Shown here one piece after another: positions 51,636 to 63,409 of a stretch of DNA of 64,000 nucleotides. This DNA is from Semisulcospira habei (taxonomy: Eukaryota > Mollusca > Gastropoda > Semisulcospiridae), in NCBI GenBank assembly GCA_036245525.1, contig BTPG01000001.1:221814774-221878773 (forward strand), in the 5' to 3' direction. The position numbers and the translations under genes are program-made. The notes under the pieces are model-generated. The model worked only from the letters and a program-made list of their open reading frames with translations, made no database searches and was not told the origin of the DNA. Positions within the stretch are counted from its first letter, which is position 1. Each line of letters starts with the position of its first letter.

Positions 51636-52799
51636 CTAAAACTGATGAAAGAGGTGAGTTTTGAGGGCGGACTGGAAGGAGGAGAGAGAGTGTTTCTGAC
51701 GGAAAGAGAGTGGGAGAGTGTTCCAGGTGGATGGACCATAGACGGAGAAGGAGCGGGGGCCGAGAGTGTTGAGTTTGGTGTGAGGGATGTGGAGGCGGAG
51801 AGGGTCGGAGGCAGAGCGGAGGGAGTGGGAAGGTGTGTAGGGGTGAAGTAAGTTGGAAAGATATGCAGGAGCGCAGTTGTTCAGGGATTTGTAGCAGAGA
51901 GACAGAATTTTGTATTGGATGCGTTGGGGGATGGGAAGCCAGTGAAGGAGTTTGAGCAGGGGAGTGATGTGGTCGGATTTTTTCTTTCTGAGGACAAGGT
52001 GGGCAGCGTTGTTCTGGACGCGTTGGAGAGTGAAAGTGGTGGAGTGACGGAGGCCGGAAAGGAGAGAATTGCAGTAGTCGATGCGAGATAAGATGAGAGA
52101 GACAGCAAGTTTGGTGGCAGCTTCGGTAGTGAGGTATTTTCTGATCTGACTGATGCGGCGGAGGTGGAAATAGCATGCCTGGGCCGTGGCGGAGATGAAG
52201 CTGGTCATGGACAGAGAGGAATCGAGGATGACGCCGAGGTTCTTGGCCGAGTCAGAGAGGGAGATGGGGGTGCTATCGAGTTGAAGGTGGAGAGAGGGAG
52301 GGAGCTGGGAGAGTTTCTGGCGAGTGCCTACCAGCATGGCTTCCGTTTTGTCGTCGTTCAGTTTAAGCTTGTTTGCCGTCATCCAGTTTTTCACGTCTTC
52401 GTAGCAGTCAGCCGTGCGAGTCAGTAGTGACTGAGTGTTGTCGAGTTTGTCTTTGTCTAGCAGTTGTGAGTCGTCAGCGTAGAGGTGGTGGTGTATGCGG
52501 TGAGACTGGATGATGTTGGACAGAGGAGAGGTGTAGAGTGTGAAAAGGACCGGGCCCAGGACGGACCCCTGTGGAACTCCGCAGGAGAGCGTGACTGGGA
52601 TGGAAGAGACGCCGTTGATGGTGATGGACTGCTGTCTGTCGGAGAGGTAGGAGAGAAACCAGGAGTGAACAGAGTCAGTGATGCTGAAGGAGTGGTGGAG
52701 TCGGTGGAGGAGGATAGAGTGGTCTATAGTGTCAAAGGCAGCAGAGAGATCGAGTAGTGTAAGAAGGGAGATGTTGACCGAGTCTGTGGAGAGAAGCAT
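51636..52799 (-). pseudogene. L2/CR1 copy 2 reverse transcriptase, C-terminal part
   Basis: 387 open codons: [80 protein letters not shown], and the full C-terminus WNTLPLSFRQKHSLSSFQSA to FHQF. Intact where copy 1 is frameshifted. Interrupted upstream at the YRKH(H)STE position by the RTE-like insertion. Confidence 0.9.
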
Positions 52800-52850
52800 A
52801 TCGTTTAAGATATGTAGAAGGGCTGTTTCAGTGCTGTGATGTTTGCGATA

Positions 52851-55673
52851 ACTAACTTGGCTTGACTTCGCGAACGAAGATTCTATAGGGCTTGCCCACG
52901 TCGTCTGCAGGCATTTTCGTGGCTGCGGAGGCCAATCCGGGACAGGCAGGTTCGACCGCAGTGGCTGCAGGGGAAGGTCTGGTCAGGGTTCTGAGTTACG
53001 ACAACTCTGTTTTTTCTTCTAAGCCGCTTGTCCTTAAGGTTAGCTCTGCGAGAGTCCTCAAAGGAGACGGCTGCCTTGTGAATGGTGGAGCGCCAGGTGT
53101 CACGGTCCGCAGCAAGCGAAGACCACTGGCGGTGGTCGATTTGGCAGGCACTAAGCGACTTCTTGAGACCGTCTTTGTATCTCTTCTTTGGTGCCCCTCT
53201 GTCTCGGTGTCCAGTGGCGAGCTCGCCGAACAGAGTGATCTTGGGTAGGCGATGATCCTCCATCCTGGAGACGTGCCCCGCCCAGCGAAGCTGTGTCCGC
53301 AGCAGCAAAGCCTCGATGCTCACAGTTTCCGCCTGTTCAAGGACCTCGACGTTGGTGACATAGTCACTCCAGTGAATGCTGAGGATGGTACGCAGGCAGC
53401 GCTGGTGAAAGCGTTCGAGGAGTCGTAGTTGGCTGCGGTAGAGGGCCCAGGACTCGGAACCGTACAGCAGGGTGGTGAGGACAACAGCTCTGTACACGCT
53501 GATCTTGGTGCCTTTTTTCAGCTGTTGATTGTGCCACACCCGTTTGAATAGTCGCCCAAAAGCACTGTTCGCTTTTGCCAGCCTGTTGTCCAGCTCCTTG
53601 TCCAGCTTGGCGTCTGACGTGATGATGCAGCCAAGGTAGGTAAACTGGTGTACAGACTTCAGTTCGGACTCGCCGATGGTGATGTGGGGAGGGCGATGCT
53701 CTTCCTTGGGTGCCGGCTGATGAAGGACCTCTGTCTTTTTCAGACTGACCTCAAGTCCAACGAGCTGGGCAGCATCTGCGAAGCAGGACGTAATGCGCTG
53801 CAAGGCTCTCTCTGTGTGTGCAACGAGGGCAGCGTCATCAGCGAAGAGCAGCTCACGAATCAGTTGGTCTAGGGTTTTCGTGTGGGCCTGCAGTCGTCTG
53901 AGGTTGAACAGGCTGCCATCGAGACGATACCTGATGTACACTGCGTCGTCATCGTCGAGGTCCACTGTGGCCTGCTTCAACATCATGCTGAAGAAGATGG
54001 TGAAGAGGGTCGGTGCCAGCACGCAGCCTTGCTTCACGCCGTTGCGAATGGGGAATGGTTCTGAGAGGTCACTGTTTAGTCTGACCTGGCCTTGCTGGTC
54101 CTCGTGGAGCTGGACGATCATGTTGAGGAACTTTGGGGGACAACCTAGTCGCTCCAGGATCTGCCACATACCTTGCCTGCTCACAGTGTCAAACGCTTTT
54201 GTTAGGTCGACAAACGTTACGTACAGCCCTTTGTTCTGCTCGCGGCACTTCTCCTGAAGCTGTCTCAGCACAAAGACCATGTCGGTGGTACTCCTGTTGG
54301 CTCTGAAGCCACACTGGCCCTCTGTGAGGTGGTCTTCAGCGATGGCAGGTACCAGCCGATTCAGGAGCAACCTTGCGAGAATTTTTCCCGGCAATGGACA
54401 GCAGGGTAATTCCACGATAATTAGAGCAGGCAGACTTCTCTCCTTTGTTCTTGTAAAGGGTGATGATGACTGCATCACGGAGATCCTTTGGTAGTGTTCC
54501 TTTTTCCCAGCAGCAGAGGAAGAGGTCGTGGAGCTTGTTGTGCAGTGCTGGGCCTCCATGTTTCCAGATCTCTGGCGGGATTCCGTCAATGCCTGCTGCT
54601 TTGCCACTCTTGAGCTGGTGGATGGCTGTGAGGGTCTCTTCGGCGGTGGGCGGTTCGTCCAATTCAACCTTTAGTGGAAGGTGTGGAATTTGGAGGATGA
54701 CTGTTTCTTGAACAGTGCGTTCAGCGCCGAAGAGGTCCTGAAAGTATTCCGACCAGCGGTTCAAGATGGAGGTATTATCTGTGAGGAGTGCCTGTCCATC
54801 AGCGCTTCGCAGGGGACTTTGTACCAGGTGCCTAGGGCCATACACTGCTTTCAGTGCTTCGTAGAAGCCCCTGTAGTCACCGTTGTCAGCGCAGAGCTGG
54901 GTCCTCTGTGCGAGTCTGGACCACCACTCGTTCTGGAGCCGTCTAAGCTTGAGCTGGAGACTGCTGCAGGTGAGGCGGAAGGCAGACTTCTTCACAGGGC
55001 AGGAAGGCTGGGCTAGGTGGGCCTGGTGGGCGGCTCTTTTTTTTGCTAGAAGTTCCTGGATCTCTACGTCGTTTTCGTCAAACCAGTCTTTGTTCCTCTT
55101 TCTAGCAAAGCCCAAGACTTCCACAGAGGATTTTACAATAGCAGTTTTCAGTTGTTCCCAGAGTGTTTCAGGAGAGGAGTCTGCTGGATCAACTGTGTCT
55201 TTGAGCATGCGCTGTAAATCGGCCTGAAGGGCAGCTTTCTTGTCGTCACGCTGAAGGCTGGCAACATCAAGCTTTTTCTTGGGAGGGCCGCCTTTCTTGG
55301 GTTTCAGCTTGAGGCGGAGCCTGAGTTTGCAGCGAACAAGGCGGTGGTCAGTGTGGCACTCTGCGCTGGGCATCACTCTGGTGAGGAGGACGTCACTGCG
55401 GTCCCTCTGACGCACTAGGACATAGTCGATAAGGTGCCAGTGCTTGGAGCGAGGATGCATCCAGGTGGTCTTTCGACTGTCCTTTTGCTGGAAAGTGGTG
55501 TTGGTGATGACAAGTTGCTGCTCTGCACAGAGCTCCAACAGTAGGCGACCATTGTCATTGCAGTTCCCAACGCCATGCTTGCCGAGGACTCCTTTCCAGG
55601 CTTCAGAGTCTTGGCCCACTCTGGCGTTGAAGTCGCCAAGGATGATGACTTTGTCGTCTGCAGGGGTGCAGAT
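52851..55673 (-). mobile_element. RTE-like LINE, 5'-truncated
   Basis: Inserted between TTTGCGATA and GATAGGCAGACTGG of the L2/CR1 element; GATA may be the duplicated target. The 3' end on the minus strand reads CGTTCGCGAAGTCAAGCCAA. Contains endonuclease C-terminal part and reverse transcriptase with a C-terminal zinc finger. Only copy in the window. Confidence 0.82.
52883..55673 (-). pseudogene. RTE-like endonuclease/reverse transcriptase with C2H2 finger
   Basis: Endonuclease end and linker (54336-55673): [29 protein letters not shown] and CHTDHRLVRCKL. Polymerase: KAAGIDGIPPEIWKHGG, KNKGEKSACSNYRGITLLS, then after a frame change near 54400 LTEGQCGFRANRSTTDMVFV, VTFVDLTKAFDTVSRQGMW, IRNGVKQGCVLAPTLF and ELLFADDAALVAH. 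Then YLGCIITSDAKLDKELDNRL, LLYGSESWALYRSQLRLLER, and a C-terminal C-X2-C...H-X4-C finger (FPCSHCGRTCLSRIGLRSHE). FADD is intact. Broken only by truncation and one frameshift. Confidence 0.87.
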
Positions 55674-57155
55674 AGGCAGACTGGAATGGACTGAGGAGGT
55701 TGTTGTCGGTGAGGTGGAGGTTGAGCTGGTTGAGAACAACCTTCTCAAGAAGCTTGGACAGGAAAGAGAGATTGGAGACTGGGCGATAGTTCTTGAGTTC
55801 GTTTGGGTCGAGGTTGTGTTTTTTGAGGAGAGGACGGACGATGGCGGACTTGAAGATATCGGGGACGGAGCTGTTTTCTAGAGATGCGTTGATGATGTCG
55901 GTAATGAAAGGCAGAAGTTTTGGAAGGCCGTCACGTTAGATTGATTGATTGATTGTACATTGCTTAACGTCCCGACAGCAACAAGGCTTTCTCAGGACGT
56001 GCCTGCACTGCTTGTGAAAAAAAAAAAAAAACAGAACATTGAATGTATGTCGCCAGCCGGTCAAATACGTTAAATAAACCTAACACATGGGGCTAAATAA
56101 AGCTAAGACCATTTAGCAACACACATCCAATATCAAGAGCTACAGGCAGTGCAGACAGTAGGGAGAGTTTTTAAAAGGCAAATACAGGTGAATGGGCAAA
56201 GGGTAGACAGAAACACATGCCCCAGAATAGAGAGAAAAACCCACCCTGTGGGGCTGACCAGGGTGACCCTGGGAACTAAAAAGTACCTAACCCCACCCAA
56301 GTCCCCCAGGGCAGACCCGGGTGGGGTCGTCACGTTAGAGAGAAGCTGGGAGGGGGTCTAGTTCGCAGGTTTTGAAGGGCATGGACTTTATGGTCTTGAG
56401 GACTTCATCCTGAGAGACGGGGCGGAAGGACGAGAGGGGAGTGCCGGAAAAGGTGGGGTCGGGAGGGCAAGGCGGAGAAGGCAGTGTCGAGTGCGTTGCG
56501 CAGAGTTTGGATTTTGTCCGAAAAATAGGTAGAAAAAGCGGACGGGAGTTCTTCTTTGCTGTGTGTGTTGGGGAGAGGAGAGTCTTTAGAAGTGCCTAGG
56601 AGTGTGTTCATGGTGGCGTAGAGGGTTTTGGAAGAAGTGAATTCCAGGATTTGGTTTTGAAGGTGTTTGCTTTTAGAGTCGGAGATCATTTTGCAGACTT
56701 TGGATCTAGTTGTTTGGAAGATCTGTCTGTGAACGGTGATGTCAGATGAGCGCCAGCGGCGTTCCGCTTGTCGGCGCTCGCGCTTGGCCTCGGCTATGTC
56801 ATCAGTGAGCCAGGGGGAGGGGAGTCGGTTGGGTATGGAGCAGGTGGTGACAGGGGCATGGGTGTCTAGAAGTTTTCGAAGGGAGGACTCGAAATGGAAT
56901 GCAAGATCGGGAGAGGGGGCGGGGTCCAAGAGAAGGTCGACAGCTTCGTCGAAGAAGCTCTCGCGGTTGACAGATTTTATTTTGCAACGAGAGACAATGA
57001 GCTTGGTTTTTTTCGGGGGAGGTAGGTTGAGGGAGACGAGAATAGCGAGGTGGTCAGAGGGAAGCACAGAGGAGGTGTCAGAATCGAGAAAGAGTTGATC
57101 GGAGGTGCGGGTGATGATCCAGTCGAGGGTGTGGCCGTGTCGGTGGGTGGGTTTA
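55674..57155 (-). pseudogene. L2/CR1 copy 2 endonuclease end and polymerase start
   Basis: 56405-57067 reads [60 protein letters not shown] and [20 protein letters not shown], aligned with copy 1 across its SINE. The part 55674-55928 encodes [24 protein letters not shown] sequence in reverse. S3 interrupts between them. The frame near 56470 is shifted. Confidence 0.82.
55941..56327 (-). mobile_element. SINE-like retroposon S3
   Basis: 387 bp flanked by the 12-bp duplication CGTCACGTTAGA (55929-55940 and 56328-56339). On the minus strand it runs from CCCCACCCGGGTC to GTACAATCAATCAATCAA, with an internal run of T. Same unit as S1 and S2. Lies in the L2/CR1 copy 2 linker. Confidence 0.88.
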
Positions 57156-57342
57156 GTTGTTCAATTTTAGCCTAAGAACCCATTGTGTTACAACACACCC
57201 CGGGAGGCACTCGGGGAACCCCTAGAGGGGCTGAGAGTTGTTTCCCATCCCTGCCCTACCGGTTCCGGGTCACGTGGTAGACCAACCAGTCAGAAAACTT
57301 AGCTCGCCAGCGGCAAGCGGGGCAGGTGGGAGGGTCCTCCGA

Positions 57343-57428
57343 GTCATGTCATCTGTAAATATTTTCGAAAAAATATATTTTAGAGAAAAATTAATTTGTT
57401 TCCTCAAAAACATTACCGATGACATGAC
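57343..57428. repeat. Internal complementary region of DIRS D
   Basis: GTCATGTCATCTGTAAATAT faces AAAACATTACCGATGACATG across AAATTAATTT. The halves match the 51383 and 63612 termini. Third example of the same architecture in the window. Confidence 0.86.
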
Positions 57429-57541
57429 TACTAGGAAGAATTGCTATAAGAAGGCGGGTGCCGCGTTCAAAACACCCGTAAGGGGTAACCAGAGTCGTCC
57501 TCCATGTCGCAAACTCCCGACAATTTTAGCTAAGTGCGTAC

Positions 57542-59077
57542 CTACGGCGCCTGTGGCGCCGGGAGGGAGTGTTGTGCCGCAGAGATGTCCTCCACCAGTG
57601 CGAGGTTGTCTCGCTGGCCTGCCAGATCCCTGAGGTAGAAGCGGGCGAAGATCAATTCTGTCTTCCAGCCCACGGCCGCCACGATGTCTTTGACAGCACA
57701 GTTTCGGTCGAACGCGACGCTCGTGGCCATGGCCCGTACCTCGTGTACACGTATGTGAAGCCTCTTTGCTCCCTGCGGGGAGAGGTCCTGGTAGGCGGAC
57801 CGTATGACCCAGCGTAGCCAGGACGATATCGTCTGGGCTGATATGTCAGATCTTCCGGGTTTCAACGGTAGGAAGAGGTGCGGGCGTCCTCTCCGGACGG
57901 CTTTGGATCGTCGCAGGTAAACACGAAGGGCGCGCACAGGATCTTGTTGCCTGGTCTCCCGGGGAAAATTCATATTCCTCAGCGGCCGTAAGGTGATCAC
58001 CTGTGGCGCGGTCAGGGAAAACCTAGTCTTGGCAAGGAAGGCAGGGTAAAGAGGAGCTGTACTGAACCATCCGCTCTGAACTGCAGGCGGGCAGGGAGCG
58101 CTGACAGCGCGTGTAGCTCGCTAACTCGGGCCGCGGTGGCAAGGGCCAACAGGAAGCATGTCTTCTGAGTCACATCCGCGAAGCGGGCCAAGGGCAGTGG
58201 TTCGAACCTGGCAGAGTTAAGCCACGTCAATACACAGGGTAGGTCCCAGCGAGGAATGAGCAAGCGGGGAACTGGTCATTGCAGGCCGAAATGAGTCATA
58301 AGGTCAGCGAGGTCTTTACAGTCGCCGGGATCCGGCCGGCCGAGGTGCGGTATGTGTCAGCAATCATGGACAGGTACCCCCTGATGGTGATAGGGGCCAA
58401 CTCTTGGTCTCCAAAGAGTCGGAGGAAGAAGTCCATGAGCTGGGGATTCGTCAGTTCGGTGGGGGCGAGGCGCCGGTCATCGCACCAGGAGCACAGTACT
58501 TGCCATTTTCCCTCGTAGACACGTCTGGTCGAGGGTCTGTCGGCAGTAGCGATCGCCTCCACTGCTGCACTTGAGAAGCCTCTAGAGGTGAGGGCTTGCC
58601 ACACAATCTTCAAGCGTGAAGGAGGAGCCGCTCCGGGCACAGGTGGAAAAGTGTCTGGCGGGGTTGCTTGAGCATGGTGCTTGGAGTAGGTAGCAGCAGG
58701 GGGGTGGGGGGTGGGGGGGGGGGCCTGTGGCGAGACTGAGGAGATCGGTGGTCCAAGAGCGGTTCCAGGAGAACGGGGCGACCAACAAGACGACCGCATT
58801 GCATCCTCGAAGCTTGAGGAGGACTTTGGGAACGACAACCGTCGGGGGGGTCAGGGTAAGCGATGAGACCGTCCCAGGGAATGGATAGCGCATCGACCGC
58901 CCAGGCAAGGGGGTCTGGGATCGGGGAGACGAAGAGAGGAAGCTGGTGATTCCGCCTCGTGGCGAACAGGTCGATCATAGGGGTCACCCAATGAGCGCAG
59001 ATCATCCAAAAGATGTCCCTGCGGAGCGTCCATTCCATGTGCAGAAACTGGCCGTGCCGGGAGAGAGAGTAAGCCAA
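57542..59077 (-). pseudogene. DIRS D tyrosine recombinase
   Basis: Catalytic part 57542-58000 is continuous: [36 protein letters not shown] (HxxR) and [15 protein letters not shown] (Tyr). The upstream pieces 58012-58263 (LALATAARVSELHALS, first Arg present) and 58296-58838 (ITIRGYLSMIADTYRTS) are in other frames, and 58610-59077 links to RNase H ([20 protein letters not shown]). All catalytic residues I can recognise are kept; breaks near 58005, 58290 and a G run at 58701-58719 disrupt the frame. Confidence 0.85.
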
Positions 59078-59101
59078 AACATTCAGGTGTCCTGGAATGT
59101 G

Positions 59102-60703
59102 TCAGGCTCGGAGAGAAATGCCACGGTCCTCACACCAGCGCATCATATGGTAGAGGAGCATGCACAGGTCGGTGGAGCGCGTCCCGCCCTGTTTCTGAAT
59201 GTAGGACACCACCGTCGTGTTGTCTGAGAGGACGAGTAGATCCTGGTGATGCAGGTGAACCTCCCAAGCGATGAGGGCTTGCCAGACTGCTTGCATCTCC
59301 AACCAGTTGATGTGAGTGTCCGCCAGCTCCGGTGGTCAGGGGCCAGACGTCGTGAGGAACCGCGACAGAAGGTGGGCACCCCAACCGGAGAGACTTGCAT
59401 CGACACAGAGGGAGAGCTGCGGGGGCGGAGAGGCCAGTGGGACTCCCGAGGCGAGCCAAGAAGTGTCCGCCCAACGCCAAAGATGGGGAAGTAGCATCTT
59501 AGTCACTGGCACCAGGGCAGTCATGTCGCCAGAGGACGGACGCCAATGGAGCAGGAGGTGCAGCTGTAGCGGCCAGGAGTAAAGACGACCGAGGGGAAGA
59601 AGATCCGCGGCAGCGTTCATTAACCCGAGAAGCTGAAGCCACACTCTGGCGGGGGACGCATCCTCCTGGGCTAACTGGCCGGCTAGGGCGGCAATCTTCT
59701 GTATCCGCGGCTCTGGTAGACGTACTCGGTTGAGGTCAGTTGCAAATTCCATGCCGAGATGGACAAAACGGCGTGAAGGAGTGAGGTCCGACTTGCCCGC
59801 ATTGATCAGGAAGCCCAAGCGTGATAACAGGCGAAGCAGTGCATCCCTGTCCGTCATCAGGTCGGCCTCCGACTGGTTGCGTAGGAGGAGGTCGTCTAAG
59901 TAGTTTGACATCGGACTGGAGGACGCCTGTCGGGCCTTGGCCACTGTGGCATCCATGATGTGGCTGAACACCCAAGGGCTGAGGTTGAGACCGATTGGGA
60001 AGGCCCAAAACTGGTAGACGACAGTCAACTGCAAAATGGAGGTATCTCCTGGAGGCCTGGTGCATCGGGACGTGGAGATATGCGTCAGACAAGTCCAGGC
60101 TGGCCGCAAAGTCTCCGGGCTGCACAGCGGCCCTCAAGGCCCTGGCGGTCTCCATACGAAAGGTTGGAGCCGAGATATGCTTGTTCAGAGCCGAGAGGTC
60201 GATGACGCGTCGCCACTTCCCGCCTGGCTTTGGCACGACGAAGAGGTGGCTGTACAAGGCTGGAGAGTCGGGGCGCCGCACCACCTCTGTGGCGGCCTTC
60301 TGCAGAAGGGAGGTGACCTCTCCGCGCAGGGTGGAGGCCTTGAGGTGGTCGCTCGGAATCTCGGTCCAAAGGGGTGATCGTCGTAGCGGCGGCGGCGAGC
60401 GAGAGACAATCCGGAGGCCGTCGGCAATGGTGGAGCGTATATCCAGGGGTCGTCGGGAAACAGCGAAAGCCACCTGTCGCTGTAGAGGGTTAGCCTTCCG
60501 CCGACAGGGGACCCCAGAGAGGTCAGCAGGGGCAGAGGCGGGGAGAAGTCAGGGGGCCCGTCCGCGCCTAGGGCGGCGGGCAGGGCGGGGCCAGGAGGGG
60601 GCGCGGAAATGGACAGGTCTAGCCCGACCGAAGGCGGGGGTCCACGAGGGGGCGCAGGGGCGGAAGCGGAGGAGGGTCTTGACGTCCGCAGGGTGCGACC
60701 CAC
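59102..60703 (-). pseudogene. DIRS D reverse transcriptase and RNase H
   Basis: 59736-60473 reads [20 protein letters not shown] and DFAASLDLSDAYLHVPMHQA; after a shift near 60020, 59336-60109 reads [40 protein letters not shown] and FLINAGKSDLTPSRRFVHLG. RNase H follows ([18 protein letters not shown]), then LLVLSDNTTVVSYIQKQGGT in a third piece (59102-59302). YLDD is intact. Two frameshifts. Confidence 0.87.
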
Positions 60704-60739
60704 GGCCTAGCGGGCAGCTGAAAAGCACGGGGGGGGGGG

Positions 60740-61869
60740 GGGGCAGCGTTGCGGGGCCAGTGGTCGGAGTTGGCGTCCTTCACCGATTGCCACGAATCGC
60801 CGAAGAGCAGAGTACCTCCAAGGGGGGCGCAACACAGCTGAGTACGCAGATCAGTAGGCATCCCACGGCAGGCTTAAAGCAAGGAATCCCGACGCATCGT
60901 CGCAATTGGCAGCGGCTGACATGGCGTTGACCGAAGAATGGTACGCCGCCCGGTTGGCCACTTCTGCGAGAGCAAGGAGGTCTCCCAGTAAGAGTGTGAT
61001 CGAAGGATGCCAGGCGTCCTCCATGGGTCAGGAGCTCCAGGAATCCTGAACAAGCCAAGGTGTTACGGATAAGAGTAGCTGTCCTATCCAGCCCGCACAG
61101 GAAGGAACGTCTGAGCAGAGTGGGGCTGCCCGCTTGTGCCAAGGCCGGAGGATCCACCGGAGGGAGAGTAGCGGAGAATGACTGGGAATGGCCCGCGTAA
61201 AAGTCGCAGCGGAAGGTGATGTCAAGTCCGGCTGGCCACCTACGGTCCGAAAAGTAATCGGCATCGCGACCGGAGGCTTGCTGGAGGTGGGCGGAGAAGG
61301 CATCTCACAGGTCTTTGAAGCCGGATGGCTGGGGGAGGGACTTGAACTTCTTCACTTGACGGCCCGCGTCGACGAAGGCGGAGACCTTCCTCTTGAGGGG
61401 GGTTGATGGGGGGGGGGGGGGGGGGAACGCAGGGCAGGCATCTGCAGGAAGGGTCGCGGCGATGATCCGAGCGGCCTCGTCGAGGGCCAGCAGCGTCTCC
61501 GCACGATAAGCCGACGGAAGCCTAGGGGAGTCCGGCTCATCGCGGGAGCGGGGCGAGCGGCTGTCCACGTCGCCCAGGGCCGAGACGGAGTCCTCGGGGA
61601 GTAGACTCAGGGCCTCATCATCCATGGGGCGGGAGGGCGCGTGGGAGGAGACCTCAGTAGCAGGAGCCCGAAGTGACGTAACACGGGTATCCTGTGGTCC
61701 ACGGCTCTCCAGGGACAAGACGTGTAGACGGCGAGGGGGCGACGAACGCAGCGAGGCACGGCGAGGCGACACTGGGCTGGTGCGCGGCGGGTGTCTGTCA
61801 CGGGGGGAGTGACTGCGATGCCAGGAGCGAGGACGACGATCCCTCACAGGCGAACTCCTTGGGGCGGGG

Positions 61870-61903
<34 letters not shown>

Positions 61904-62716
61904 CGGGAGGGGCCTCCGGGGAGAAGACAATCTGCGTCGAGAGCATCGGGGCGAGGGAACAGAACGTCGGGAGGGAGCGCGAGACGAAGCGGCGCGCGAT
62001 GAGGACGAGGAGGGTCGGGGCTGAGGCCGCGATCATGGTGTGTGGTCCTGTTCTTCCGACGGCGCTCGTCGGCGAGCGAGAGTGTCTGGAGCTAGTGGCG
62101 GAACGGGAGGAGTCGGCTCCGTGGCTGGACTTCAAACGCCGGGGCGCAAGTCTCTGCTGGCCGGGCTCAATGCCGGCATTTAGACCCCTCGGAGGAGTCA
62201 GCGGGCTTTCCGAGGAGACATACGAGGACTGCCAGTTATTAAGGCACAGCGCAAGGCGCGATGCTGCAGGCCAGGCTCAGTGAGGCGGGCACTCTGCTGG
62301 CATTTAGACCCCTCGGAAGGGTCGGTGGGCTTGGCAGTGGACGCAGTCCTGTGGTAAGCACCTTTGGCATATGTCCGACGTGTCGTTCGTTCCAAAAGGC
62401 CGGGTCGGGGAGGTGCGGTCACTTTTCCAGAAGCTGAAGGGGGCAGCAAAGGAGTCGGTTGGTCGCTAGCTGGCAAGGGGCGCTCGCGCCGGTAGAAACT
62501 CCAAAGATGTGACCACCGTAGCTCGGGCCAGGATGAGCAGACATCACAGAGGTGGTCCGAGGAGCAGCCAGCACAGGGGAGGCAGACCGCATGGTCATCC
62601 GTCGGCCACTGGAAGTCGCCATACCGAGAGCATGTAAGCACCTGGGAGCTGCAACACGTATCAGGCATGCTAGGCGACTGAGTGGGGGCACCTGAGAGCA
62701 TAATACAAACGACCAA
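60740..62716 (-). pseudogene. DIRS D ORF1 (gag-like)
   Basis: The N-terminal module at 62198-62716 reads LTCSRYGDFQWPTDDHAVC, then CAGC...C..C, with the second Cys replaced by Tyr. 61305-62135 holds an Arg/Ser-rich region, [18 protein letters not shown] and TPLKRKVSAFVDAGRQVKKF. 60780-61157 holds GLDRTATLIRNTLACSGFLE. G/C homopolymers (61861-61902, 61409-61425, 60730-60743) interrupt the coding sequence. Same block order as copy A. Confidence 0.75.
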
Positions 62717-62759
62717 GCGGAGCCTATGGTCGAATCAACTGTGACACAGTCAGACACAA

Positions 62760-63409
62760 CACGCTAAAAAGGCGAGGGCACAAGGGGCCACGCCAGGCTA
62801 AGACGAACGTCAGGCGCACAATGGTACAACAAAGTACAAACGAAACGAAGCGCTGCTGACCAACGGTGGCGCTAACCACCCGTAAACAGCGAGGGCACGA
62901 GGGTCTTCACCAAGTTAAGATGAGCGTCAGGCGTGCAATGGTACAACAAATTACAAGCAAAACGCAGTGCCACTGAACAACCGATGCTAGCCACCTGCTA
63001 ACGGCGAGGGCACGAGGGGCCCCGCCAAGCTAAGACAAGTGTCGGGTGTCAGAATAAACGACATACGAAAGAGAAACGAGGCGCCCCAGGTGCAGCTGGG
63101 GCCCGGCTCGGGGCCCAGCCGAGGGCTGTTACCGCTACCTTACCTCTCCGACGAAGCGGGGATGGGGGGGGGGACCTCCATAACACCAGCCCGGCGCAAG
63201 GCAGAAAGGCGGGCCACACCAGGAAGGCGCAGAGGCAATGGTAGCCCAGGCAAACGAAGCCCCCTCAGCAGGAACCCGCAGGAGAGATGCACTGCCACAC
63301 AGGCAGAGGAGAACACGAAGTCCGAAGTCGAGCGTAAGCCAGACGACCGGTCACCGGTCGAAGCAGGACAGGTAGAGTCCCAGGTTAAAGCTGAACACGT
63401 CTTCACAGC
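62760..63409 (-). other. DIRS D leader between ITR and ORF1
   Basis: Contains a degenerate direct repeat of about 120 bp: GGCGAGGGCACAAGGGGCC (62771), GCGAGGGCACGAGGGTCTTC (62890) and GGCGAGGGCACGAGGGGCC (63004), each followed by AAG(C/T)TAAGA and a TACAACAAA(G/T)TAC-type segment in the first two. No coding domain recognised. Possibly a promoter or packaging region of the element. Confidence 0.65.

Larger units (their letters stand above)
51453..57155 (-). mobile_element. L2/CR1-type LINE, copy 2
   Basis: Sits inside the left ITR of DIRS D. The 3' end (51453) carries an AATAATAATAAT tail next to ATAATGCGCTTATCTTATAA, as copy 1. The 5' end is truncated in the endonuclease at 57155. Split by an RTE-like LINE (52851-55673) and by S3 (55941-56327). 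Sense with mTOR. Confidence 0.87.

Noticed and set aside
51568..52176. A 202-codon minus-strand frame beside the L2/CR1 polymerase
   Set aside because: It overlaps the 387-codon frame with all conserved polymerase C-terminal blocks and has none itself.
62198..62716. A host gene encoding a Cys-rich protein
   Set aside because: The same module occurs in DIRS copies A and B at the same place, so it belongs to the retrotransposon.
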